Positions 49,891-61,640 of a stretch of 64,000 nt of DNA are shown one piece after another. The DNA is from Holacanthus passer (lineage: Eukaryota; Chordata; Actinopteri; Pomacanthidae). Below the pieces are notes generated by a model. It ran no database searches. It had not been told where the DNA came from and saw only the letters and a list, made by a program, of their open reading frames with translations. The position numbers and the translations under genes were made by a program. Numbering within the stretch: position 1 is the stretch's first letter; every line of letters starts with the position of its first letter. The DNA is taken from positions 2,914,001-2,978,000 of the forward strand of contig JAFREQ010000026.1 of assembly GCA_025331565.1 (NCBI GenBank). Direction: 5' to 3'.

Positions 49891-51158
49891 TGCCTCTCTG
49901 TTGTTTATTCGACTGAAGTGACTCATCACTCAGCAGTGCTGGGACTCGTCTCCCGGCTCAGCGAGCTCTCATCGCTTCACCGGCAAAAGACTAAAATTAG
50001 GCGAAATTTTAGCACCAGCAGAAAGTGGCTCTCCACAGAAAGCTTTATTTTGAGAGGCGTCCCTCTCATCTAATGTGCTGCAGGCGCTCACACACTCACA
50101 TATGGGCACAAATGTGTACAGACAAACACCAGCAATCCCTGCAGTGTCTGACTCTGTGTGTGTGTGTGTGAGCAAGAGGTGGAGGATTTTACAGCCTTTA
50201 GTCTCCTGGTTAAAATAACTACTCAGCCCATGTGATCAGTGGTTTTCTGGGCCGTGATTCCTCACAAGCGACATGAATAAGTCAGTGATTATTCAGGACC
50301 ACATGTCAGTGCCGTTTGAAGGAAAACAGATTGTGTTGACGGCAAACAACATGATCTGAAGTTCGAAGGGTGCATTTTCAACTCAAGCATTTTCCACAAT
50401 CATGAAAAAATAAATGATATTTCTACTGTGTTAAAGGTGCATCATCACAGTTACTGGCAACAATCAACCAGCAGGCTGCTGTAAGTACGAGGGGCTCAAC
50501 CACAGGAGTTTATGACAAAATGTAAAATCACATTGTGCTTTTACGCTGTAGGAAGTAATTACAGTATTTTACAGGTTGCCACATAACGAGCTGCAGCGTT
50601 TCTTACGGCTGAAAGAAAACGATTAGCACTGATTAGCTTCACTGTGTCGCAGGTCTGAGCTTCTCCTCCGACGTCTTCCTCGTTGGTCTCGTTGCACGTC
50701 GTGAGAACCTTTTTCATCTCTGTCCAGTACATGAATAGATTTACACTCATCTTAAACTAAGGCTTGAACTCCTGATCACATCAACATTGTTTACTTTATT
50801 TACATTCAACTTACAGCTTCCCATGAGCCTCTGCTCTCTCAGCACATGTTGGATTTCTACTGGAGGCAGCAGGAGACAAACACACACATAAACAATATAG
50901 AAACATATTTTGATGGAGAGCTGCGACATGATGGCGTTTTGTTTAAAGAGTTGTGGAATGTAAATGTTTGAAGCATCTCGGCTGCTCTCAGGTCAGAACA
51001 TCGCTCTGGTTTAATTTGTCTCCAGGTTTCAGGAGGCGGGAATGTGTCTGCAGGCGAGTGGGAGACAGAAGCAAAAAAAAAAAACCCACACCTTTCTTCC
51101 TTGTCAAACAGTGACCTTTGAGGTGACAAATGGGTGTGGAGGTATGGTTTATACAGAG

Positions 51159-51352
51159 GTGTGTGTGTGTGTGTGTGTGAGTGAGTGTGTGTCAAGGGTA
51201 GTCAGCAGGTAGAAAGATCTCTCTCTCATAAACACACACACACACACACAAGCTGGTTGTGTGTGTGGAGGAGTAAAGATGAGCGGCTGGTTTCTTAGCA
51301 ACAGCATTTTAACGGAGGAGAGGTGGATGGTATACTGAGACACACACACACG

Positions 51353-51384
<32 letters not shown>
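51159..51384. repeat. Cluster of three CA/GT microsatellites
   Basis: GT at 51159-51192, CA at 51231-51251, and a CA tract with a central cgcacgcgcg at 51341-51384. The opposite strand polarity of the first and the later tracts makes them partly self-complementary. Confidence 0.9.
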
Positions 51385-52793
51385 TTCATTCATGTCAGGA
51401 CTCTGCACTAATGGGCTGGTTTGTTGCCGGTTTTCTGTCGGAGCTCCCGATGTCGTCGTCTGAGTCACAGAGAGTTTGGTTCGTGTTTTCAGGACTTCAA
51501 CACCATTTTGAAATCTGACACTGATTTTCCTTTGGTCAGAAGCAACCAATGTTTCAAATATCTTTTATCTCTAATATTTCGAGTATTTAGTGCAAAACCT
51601 CTTTGTTTCCATCTGCCTGTTTTTATGTGCATTATCAGTTTAGACAACACTTGAGAGGAAATGCAATGAAATTTGAAAGAAATATCTAAAAAAAAATCTC
51701 AGTTGAGATCGAGAAGTTGTGTTGGTACAAAAGCAAACAGTGAAACAGGAGCGGCGAATAAACTGTACATGAAGCTTGTGATTTATTCCTGAGGAGACTA
51801 GAAATAGCGACAGGCGAAAACACCAGATCTGATGCGATGAGGAAATGAACATTTTAAAAATTACTAAACAGGTTTTTCATCATGTTTTCCACATCACTCG
51901 AGTTTGACTGGCGCTGTTTTAATGACATCATCTTGTTGTGTTTGCTTCCTCTGTTCTGGTGGATTAGCGCCACCAGCTGTTAATACTACATACATACATT
52001 TGTGTAACAGTATTGAAACATGCATCAGTTTGACTTTTGCTGTTTTTCTGGTTGTGCAACCTTTGGATGGAAACCTGCCTATTGATCTCTGCTCGTTGCC
52101 ACTGTTTTCCTGGGTTCCAGCTCAAAATGGGTCATGTAGTAAAAAAAAGAATTTCAGTTTCTTTCTCCGTCATTATGCACCAAAGCAGCTCGATAATTAA
52201 TATTCAATACGGTCATGGAAATCACAGAAATAGGTTCAGCTTTGTCTGAAATGACTGAGCTCTGTTCTCATGTTGAGGCAATAAAACTGTATTTGAATTT
52301 GGACAACACACGTGTTCCCAGTTTACTTTTGGTCAGCTGGAAATTCTTCTTCTTCTCCTTCTTGTGAGAGTTAGATGATAACACTCACTCATGTTTCAGT
52401 GTTCGTACGAATCAAACAAACGAGATCTAGTGTTTCTACTCATCTGACTCTTCCCAAAAAGAAAGTATGTGAGCGTGTGTGCAAAATATTTCAAAACTAT
52501 TCCTTTAAATCCATTGAGCTTTGCAAAGGAAGTGAACTCGTCAACACTGAGTGGCAACATCAGTCTGATATTTCTGCACCTCAGTTTGTTCATGGTCTCC
52601 AGATCACACACAGAGAAAAGGCCTCAAGCTGCTTTTTAAAATGGACTCTTTCTCTTTTAAAATTCTTCTGTTGTCTCCATCTTTATTTTTCCATCTCCCT
52701 CAAGTTCTCTCAAATCCAAATCTGTATCTTCTGGCCCATCTTGTCTTGAAGATGCCTCTTCACCTCTCTCTCACTCTTTCCATCTCACACCCT

Positions 52794-52905
52794 CACACAC
52801 ACACACACACACACACACACTTCTCTGAGGTGTTTCTCTCCTCCAGGGTGTGAATGGGATTGGCTTCACAAGGGACCAGAAAGGATGGATGGATGGATGG
52901 ATGGA
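52794..52905. repeat. (CA)n and (GGAT)n microsatellites
   Basis: A CA run occupies 52794-52820 and a ggatggat run occupies about 52883-52905. Confidence 0.9.
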
Positions 52906-54439
52906 CAGAGGATGCTGGGATGGATGGACTGAAAGAGGAGGGAGGAGGGTGACATGAAGTCAGACAGAGCGTTGTGCTGCAGAGAGAAGATGTCAGGTGG
53001 GTGTATGATGGATGGAGGAGAGAGGTGGGGGTGAAGGCAGAGGGAGAAGAGGTTTTGTGACGGGGGATCTGATTCTGTACCACAAATAGAGTTTGGAAAG
53101 ATGGGAGCAGAGAAGTAAAAGGATGGAGGAAAGGAGGCGCAGAAGAAGAAAGAAACCAGAGCACAATTACTCCAAACTGATGCACAAACAGGACAAAGTC
53201 ACCGTGTTGATACAGAATCTATCGTTTACTTCAAAGACTCAAACCAAGTGCACCAAACTTTGTTGGGGAATATTAGACTGATTTAAAGATGCAGTGAGTT
53301 AAGATAAAAAAAAAAAAGCTCTTTGAAGTTCATATCCTACATCCCTGCATTAAAACATCAGTCATGATTTATGTGACAGATTTGAAAAGAGATCACAGCA
53401 GCAGAGCCCGTCATATCCTGCATTTTAGTCTCGTATGAGTCAAGCTCCGAAAAACTAGGACATCCCATCAGACAACGCTGGAACATCCACATCTGGAGGG
53501 ACCGTCGTCATCATCATCACGGACTGTTCCAGCTGCTGCCGTCTGGAAAATCTCCTCCTTCTCCTCCCTCTGCTCCAGCAACATGTGTGAGGGAGGTGCA
53601 GCTGAATGCAAACAGACCTTTGCAATCGAGGCTCACTCTCAGGCTCCACGTCACTGCGGTTCTCCAGAGGCTCCAAGTCAACTTTGCAGATATCAAATCG
53701 ATCCATGGACAAGCTGGGGAAGAAGCGATTCAGACACTTCATTTGAAGCGTGCTGACGCTTTATAGATAAACCTGCATTTCCATGTGTCTTAAAGAGAGA
53801 TGATTGAATAAATATCTTAACAGTGAGCCGGCAGCTCCTTCTTCACCTCTCCACTCCTGCATGAGGAATACTGGATGTGCAAGTGTTTCTAAATCTGCTG
53901 GGAGACATGCTGTGTTGTAAAATCTTTTATTCTCAGGAAGGAAATTGAGGCGTCTGCTAACAGGGAAGCTTGGAGTGGAGGGAGAGCTGGTTAGCGAGGA
54001 AGCGATGGCGAGAGAGACGGCGGGTGAAGGACAGGGTGTCAGTTCATGTAAGAGATATATCAAAGTGAGGTGTGAAGGTGAGGAGGGAGGGCGAGAAGCA
54101 GATGGGTTCAGACAGGAAAAGGGTCCTTGGCACGGAGCGATATCCTTCTCCCGCTGGGCGTCATTACAGACCGAGGGCCCCCGATCGGCGGCTTTAAAGT
54201 CTCCACGGGGCCACACGCCGTGAAGTCGCCGGGATCACACCGTAATGACGCAGGTATTAAAACACTTCATTTTGTTCTCTTTCCCAGACGACAACCTCCA
54301 ACCTTCACCTCTCTGACATTTTTGTCTGTCGTCATTTTAATGAGGGCACAGAAACGGCCTGTTAGAAGATACGCTCCACCTCTGAGGTGAAGTGTTTTTA
54401 AGGTAATGAATTCTCGCTCAGTTTTCAAACATGGCTAAT

Positions 54440-55000
54440 AATATCAATAATGATAATCTTTATTTATAGAGCTCCACAAAGGCAGCAAAAATAAAACACT
54501 GGTCATAGAATCATCAGGTTTTAGATGAAAACAGATAATAAAGTAGGAACTGGTGAGAATAGGAAGAGAAAAACATCTGCACAAGAAATAAGACAAAGTA
54601 AAATCAGGAAAGGTTCTCGTCCTGATCGCTCCAGAGCCTCGGGGCCCTGACTGCTCTGTCCAGGGAGAAGAGCCTTAAAAGTAATCAGTGAAATCTTAAA
54701 ATCTATTCTGAAACACGCCGGGAGCCAGAGTGAGCAGCAGCGATGTGATCACGTCTCTCGGTCCCGGTTAAAAGCCCGGCAGCGGAGTTCTGCACAGTCT
54801 GGAGTCGATCGATAGATTTTCGGTTCAGGCGAGTGGAGAGGCTGCTGCAGCGAGTCAGGCGTGAGGAGACGAAGGCGTGTAACATGCTCCCCGTGTCACA
54901 CGCTGCTGGCACGGCTAAAAATAGCTTCCTCTCATGTTCTTGTGAGGACTTTTGGATTTCGACCCTGGTGAATGTCGTCAGCGTCCCGTGTTTCGTGTCT
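54440..55000 (-). mobile_element. Antisense LINE 3' fragment with reverse-transcriptase C-terminus
   Basis: On the minus strand an open stretch reads HAFVSSRLTRCSSLSTRL then IDRLQTVQNSAAGLLTGTER. This matches the conserved LQxVQNxAARLLT segment near the C-terminus of CR1/L2/Rex-type fish reverse transcriptases. The element ends at about 54445 with a tail that reads ataaataaagattatcatta on that strand, as expected for a LINE 3' end. It is 5'-truncated and frameshifted after the conserved block. Confidence 0.75.
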
Positions 55001-55991
55001 CTCTGATGACGTCTGTGAGAGACTTCTGGAAAGGTCACATTAGCCTTCCATCCAATCAAATTGCTTCACCTGACGACCGTGGGAGTTCAGAGGTCACAGG
55101 TGAACCAGCAAACAGATTCTTGATTTCATCAGGTGAACAGGCAAATATAAGGTGACTGTGATGGCAGGGCCATGCTTTGAGTGGAGGCAGATCACATCCC
55201 AAAGGTTCACTGAGACCGACTCCTGCAAGCAAGAGAAAACCCGGAAGACCAAAGACGACCTGGTGCAGACTGCGATGGACGAACGAGCCGAGATGAACTT
55301 AACATGAATGGAGGGAGCTCATTGTGACCTGATATCTCACAGGGAATAAAGAGGATTGACTGAGAAAGTAGCAAATATTCCAATGCTGTTTATCTAGAAA
55401 CATCTGGAGAAAAATGAGTGTTGTTTCAAGAAGCGCTGCAAAACAATTATTTACGTTCAAGAGACAAAGTCAGTCCCTCGTTCACTCATTCCCTTCTCTC
55501 TGTACAGTAGAAGCTCAGTAGTTTACAGGGAGCAGTAAATTCAGATTTATGGCACCTATGAATCATCATTGTTATTTTTGCATCTGTAGCGTGAAGCATT
55601 GCATTGTGGGATTGTTAGCAGAACAGTTCACAGTATTTTTTTTGCATCAGTTATTTAAAAGTCGCAGATAAATGATGTGATGTGGTTGACGGGCATCAGA
55701 TCAGGAAACGTTCATTCTGAGACGTCATTTAATTTGTAGGATTCATGGATTTATAGTCCAGGCAGCAATCGGCTAATCAAGTTAGTAGTTTTAATATAAA
55801 CACTATATACATTTTGCTGAGGCAGTGTTGATGTATAAATGAAAGAAAGATGTGAGCCGGTGATTTTCCCTTTGCTCTCGCCATTAAATGAATTCTGCCT
55901 TGTTAACGATACATACGAGGGAAAATGTGACAGAGTAAACAACAATGCGAGCGGCACAGCACGCCTCGTTAAATCTGAACAAATCATCTAC

Positions 55992-55993
<2 letters not shown>

Positions 55994-56023
<30 letters not shown>
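55994..56023. repeat. (GT)n microsatellite
   Basis: A GT run of about 30 bases. Confidence 0.95.
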
Positions 56024-56025
<2 letters not shown>

Positions 56026-57330
56026 GAGGTGGCTGGTGCCGGCTGGATCTGGGGCTTGATCTGCAATACAGCCTGTCTGCTCACACAACACACACTCTAT
56101 AATTGGACTCAGAGGAGCGAGGAGATCCACCCGCAGGCTCCGGATTATGCTGATATATGGCATATATTGCTATCGTAACATTCCTATCTCATATCTGGCT
56201 CTGTTGTAGGCCGGCATTTAGGACAGAGAATAGAAGTGAATAGAAAGCTCCGGCCTGAAATCAGGGCCGTCACGTCACAGTCAATGTGGGACATCTTCAC
56301 ACGAATCAGCTCCGAGCCTGTTGTGTTTAATCTCCAAAAACACACTCTGATCACAGGACACACACTCGAAAGGTTTCATTTACAGCTGCTCATTTATCAC
56401 AGCGAATTGATTTGTCTTTGATCTTAACTCGAAATCAAAACCGCAACGAAAACGCTCGCAGCATTTGGGAAACACCCAGGAAAGACAACCGAGGTGAAAT
56501 ATTCCAGTTCATAAACAGCAGAGCGAACTGAGTCATCTGTGATAATAATCATGTTCTTTCACTCTTAGAATTTATCAATATGAGATTGAATTTAAGCTCT
56601 ATAGAGTTTGGCTGCTTATTTTTCCTTATCTCAAAGCTTTCAGCACCACATTCTGCAGTGAGACCTTCACTGACCAAAAGCTATTCAAAGTGCTGCTATT
56701 CACAAAATCAAACTGTGATTTTACTGTTGTTGCAACAACCTTCAGCCACATTTTAAAAATCTGAACAGACCAGCTTTTTAGAACTTTTCACTTGTATATT
56801 GGAATTTTTAAAAATTATATTATTATTAGTTTCGTGTCTCTGTTTTAATTGATTGTATTTGCGGTTTTGAAATTTGCTTTAGTATAAAGTTGAATTTGTG
56901 GTTCTCCTCAAAGACCCACTTTTTTCACCACTAATAATACAACACAGAGCGCAGTTGGAGTCACTTGTATTTATTATTCCTTCCTTATACCTGAAGCAAA
57001 GAGCTTAAACAGTTGAACAACTTGTTGATCTTCATGTCTGATATTCAATCAACATTTTAACATCTTTCATGGGGAAATCAAATTGTATTTCAGCAAAAAC
57101 ATTCATCATCAATTCTGTTTTATTCAACACACCCGATGTATTATGAACACATTCGACTCGATGTTGTTGTCTAATGACATGATGTTAATGTGTGTGTGGA
57201 TTCATGTGTTGAGTGCTGCAGGACAAACTGAACACAGCAGCTGTTTGATGTCTGAGCAGCTCGCTCTCCATCACATCCGGCCTCTCGCTTCAAATTCAAC
57301 TCGTGTGATTTGCTTCAGTATGAAGGCTGA

Positions 57331-57356
57331 GTGTGTGTGTGTGTGTGTGTGTGTGT
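57331..57356. repeat. (GT)n microsatellite
   Basis: A GT run of about 26 bases. Confidence 0.95.
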
Positions 57357-58013
57357 TTCGGTCGAGCAGCTTTGCTCAGTATTCATGCTTTGTTGCAGGA
57401 TGCAGATTGTTGCCATAGAAGAGAGCACAATTCATTTGAGCTCATTATGTGGCTGCTGTGAAGGCGTCATTAGCAGAGTCTCAGGTGGAGGTAATGAGAC
57501 GAGAGCTTCTCCTCGACAAAGCCCTTTAAAAGCTGTTGGGGGGTTTGTTGACAGACCGAAGGCGGCTTACCTTGAAACCAAACTGTTGTAATAGATACGT
57601 ATATTCAGGCTATATCTAAAGATGCACTCGCATAAATACAATAAACAGACGTCTGCTCTTCAAAAAACAATATTGAATTATTTTAATTTTTTTTCCAGTT
57701 TCTGAGAACAAACGTATTGCTTATTGTGTGACTGAAGGCATTTTTCTGTCTTTTTAACTGGTTACTGTATTTTTTGTTATTCCTCATTAACTGGCCAATC
57801 AACAACCAGAGGTGAGAGGTAAGAATTTCTGTTTTCTGCAACTCCAACAAACTTCAGAGGGAAATTTCCTCCACTGCATTTATTTGAACTTTTCATCACT
57901 TATTGCATTAAACATATGCTATTCTCAGATACCATGATGCTAAACCTGAAAATAGAAAGGAGGCGTGCTGTTTCTGTTGAGCCCATTTTGCTGCAAACAA
58001 TTTTACATTTCTA

Positions 58014-58363
58014 TTAAAAGCTGCACTAATCAATGTTTTTAAGTGAACACTGGGTGAAATGTCTCCTGTGAAAGGTGATAATGTTGGACTCACAGAGAAT
58101 TACTTCCAGACTCGTGAGTGAAAACAGTGGAGCATTAGCAGCTGAAGAGCCAGATCAGCCGGTCAGAAGCTGGTGAGACCAAAACCGAGCTGGAAGGAGA
58201 GTAAATATTGGACTGACGTTCATCTCGTGGCCAGAAACACTAATCAAAATAAAAACTAATGTTGCTCTGTGTTTGCTTGACAACTTGATAAAGTGATATT
58301 ATGTCAGTGTTGTGTTTTCAGCTGGTCACATGCCCACAAGTAAATGAATTAAAGCACCTTTAA
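58014..58363. mobile_element. 350-bp TTAA-bounded MITE-like element
   Basis: It begins ttaaaagctgcactaatcaa and ends aaagcacctttaa. The ends form imperfect terminal inverted repeats (ttaaaagctgc against ttaaaggtgc). Internal words such as agctgaagagccagat, gtcagaagctggtgagacc and gtgttgtgttttcagctggt match a familiar dispersed fish element. It has no coding capacity. TTAA ends recall piggyBac-type target sites, but the family is not proven. Confidence 0.65.
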
Positions 58364-61300
58364 ATTTTGGGTTTGCTTCTTTCATAAAGATCTCTTCAGA
58401 CATGTTGTATGACATAAAAATATGCTATGTGATGTTTCCCTCTTCACTCACGAGTCTTAGTCCATTTTTAGTGGACGTTCACTTGAGGCTTTGTAAGTTT
58501 CATATCGAACCAACGATTGACTTCAAACTTCTTCTTTTTGTAGATGAATGAGCAAACAGTCATTTAGTGTCAATGGGGACTTTTTTCGGGAATCTAATAA
58601 ACATGTGGAGTCTGTCAGAGTTAAATCAGACTGGGAGAAATCACAGAGGTTCGAAAAAGGACCAGAATCCAGTTTCAGTCCGGCTCTGTTGTTGCTAACG
58701 TGTGAAATACAATGACCTGCCCAGTGACATCTGATTCATTCAGACAAAAAGCATCAACAGTCTCTCCACCTCGATGTAGAGACAATGTTTGGACTGACAA
58801 TAATCCTGCTACATGCATGAATTTATCTGATGATGTAGAAACAGGTGAAGCAGGTCGAGGGAAATTAGATAAAATAAAATTTGACTTCATCATGAAATCA
58901 CTCCTGGAATCAGTGAATCCACAGACTGGTGAGAAGAATCTGTGTCAAAGTTGCCTGGGATGAAGACTCTCTCTAATTTCACAGCAGGTGTCAGCTGTTG
59001 GCGGCTAATTGGACCCTGCTTTGATTTTCCTGACTGGACTGTGGCGCAACAATGATTCTTCGGCCTGATTCAGACTCGATTTACTCTTTAATGGGGGATT
59101 CCGCTGCCAGAATTGTGGGTTGTGTGTTTGTGCGTTTATGCATGAAGATCAATTTAGATGCCCGAGAGTCTTGATGAGCGGCCAGTCGATAGTTGCCGGT
59201 CCAGGAGCCGAGGCTCAGCGGCTTCAGATGCTCCTGTCGGCTCTGATCAGCGTGATGGAGCAGAACGGGGCAGCAATGTGTCACAAGGGTTTCTGCAGTA
59301 TCAGGAAAACCAATATCTGTCTTTGCCGAGTCTCAGCGCGAGCGTATGTTCCCTCGCCTGGGAAAACCTTTTCTCTTCAGTTCGGGTGATCGTCACATAA
59401 TATCAGCCGAAGTTGTGCTCCGCCATGAGCTGAGAAATGATATGATTGCATCGCGTGATAAATTTGAACGAGATGTTAGCGGCTCATGTGAGCGGTCGAG
59501 AAAATTTTATTCACGTTGCCCAGAAATCAGAAACTTGCTTCATCTTTACTTTATCGTTTTGAATGCTACTTGAACTTTATTACTATTTGCCGACTGTTCT
59601 GTGCGTGTAAAACGTGTCTTTGTTGTAAATTTCTGTCTTTTGTCCCTTCTCACATTCTACTGTCTGTTTTCTTTTGCACGTCTCTCTTGACAAAGAGATC
59701 TCGATCCCAAATTAATTATTAATTCTTTTCCCTTGTGATTTGCAAGAAAGGACCTTGATGGAGCCGTGGCACCAGTTTAACCCTGAGACTACAGAGAGAT
59801 GAAACAAGTTTTTTCACCAAACTCATCATAAGTGAACATGTAAGTTTCCCAATATGTTTGTCAAAGTATTGACTTTAACTTCAGGGAGGGAACATTTATT
59901 ATATAAAACATATATTTGCTACAAAATCCAAACACACAATGTGGATTTTGTTCGTTGGACCAAATCAGCTTCATGAAAAATAAACTCTTCACGTCTGCTG
60001 CCAACGAACCACTATCACTGTTTATCAGTGTTTATATAATCTGCAGTTTCTTCTTCTACTACTTTGGCAAAAATGCGGCAGATGCACCATGTGTTGTGTG
60101 GCGTTTGAGGCGATCTGTCTTTGTTGCCGTTCACTCACATGGTAACATGTTGGCAGCGGAGCAGCCTATCGCAGAGCCTCTGGAGAGCAGCGTGGGAGCT
60201 CTGTCTTCACTCACCAGCAGCTGAGACGTGCTCACTTCACTGACCTTGAGAAAAAAAACGTGTGTGTTTTTTTTCTTCTCCCTTTTTCTTCTCGTGTCCA
60301 CGTGACGCTCTGCACATTTTTCATGCAGAGTAAAAGAGATTTTATTTTCCACTGATTTGCTTCCATCTGAAACGGCCTGAGGATCCTGACATTTTCTCTG
60401 TGGGAGTCTATTTTGGATATGACTGAAAATTACAAAAACTGGGGAAGTGAAAGTGTCTATTTCAGTCAGCAGGGAACCGAACACTCACTAAATCTCCTCC
60501 ATCAACACTGAATGTCCAATCACAGCAACAGCAACCTTGACCAGGTGTTTCAGCTCTGAGGACTCAACATGACTAATCAGTGCAACTAGGCGTCCCCCCA
60601 CTAAAGATTTTCCTCGCCCATTAGTAGTTGTTAGTTTAAGTCATTAGTCGACCAATGTTTATGAAAATACAACTGTAATAATCAGCTTTTAAAAGATACA
60701 TTTTGCAAGTGCACATAAAGCAAAAATGATTCTGAATGTGGCAATGAGACATTTAGCTAATGTCTTCAACACAGTGTAACATCACAGAAGTCTCATTGTT
60801 CAAAACACGAGAATAAACGACTTCCTACTTCACAAAAACAAACAGACTTATCGAGACGATGGATGATCTCGACTGAGACTACGAAGAGTGATCTGTAACC
60901 AAATAGTCATTTTCTTTCACCTTTGCAAAAGCGAAAATACAAGAGCTAAAGTGTCTTTAATTGATTTAATAGTCTGATTAATTCTCACAATCGCTGCCTT
61001 ATTTCAGCACATTATCAGCTAACTAAGTTATTGTGTGTGGTTACAGGTGACCTCAGAAAAAAATCCCATTCAGGATTCAGGAGTTCAGTGTTAATCAGAC
61101 TCACTGGTTTGTCTCCATCCTCAAAGCAAAGTCTCTTGTGCAACTTTGAAAACACGGTCAATAAAGTATAATTTAACCTTTGTGTTGTTTGTCCAAGTAA
61201 TTTATTATATATTTTGACACATAAACATATACATCTACATATATTTCTAAACATCTGAACATCATTATTGTGTCTTAAAATACTGTGCTAACGTCTTCGT

Positions 61301-61419
61301 CCTGCAACACTTGAACAATGCTGCTCCTTCCATGTTTTCTATGTGACTCTCTTCATGACTTCTGACCTGAGACTTGTTAAGATAAGATATTCCTTCATGT
61401 CCTTCCTGTTTTACATTGG

Positions 61420-61640
61420 AAGACTTGTGTCCTCAGGTGTGTTGCTTTACTTCCTGCTCTTGTGTTTCCACCTGTGTGATGACTGACTGGTTTCACCTGT
61501 CCCTCGTTGGCCGTCCCTCTTTATATAGTCTGTGTGTTGGAGTCTCTCTTTGCCAGTTTCTCTTTGTTCCGTCAAGCGTTTAGTTCATGTCCTCGTGTTT
61601 CATCATAGAGTTTAATCCTTGTGTCTGCTTTCCTCTACCT
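61420..61640. mobile_element. Possible LTR-like repeat fragment
   Basis: The text tttcacctgtccctcgttgg, ctttatatagtctgtgtgtt and a run of tctctctttgccagtttctc resembles promoter regions of fish LTR retrotransposons, including a TATA-like tatata. Boundaries and family are uncertain. Confidence 0.3.

Noticed and set aside
52793..53185. Ser/Pro-rich 130-codon minus-strand frame
   Set aside because: It is the translation of purine-rich and GGAT repeat DNA on the other strand.
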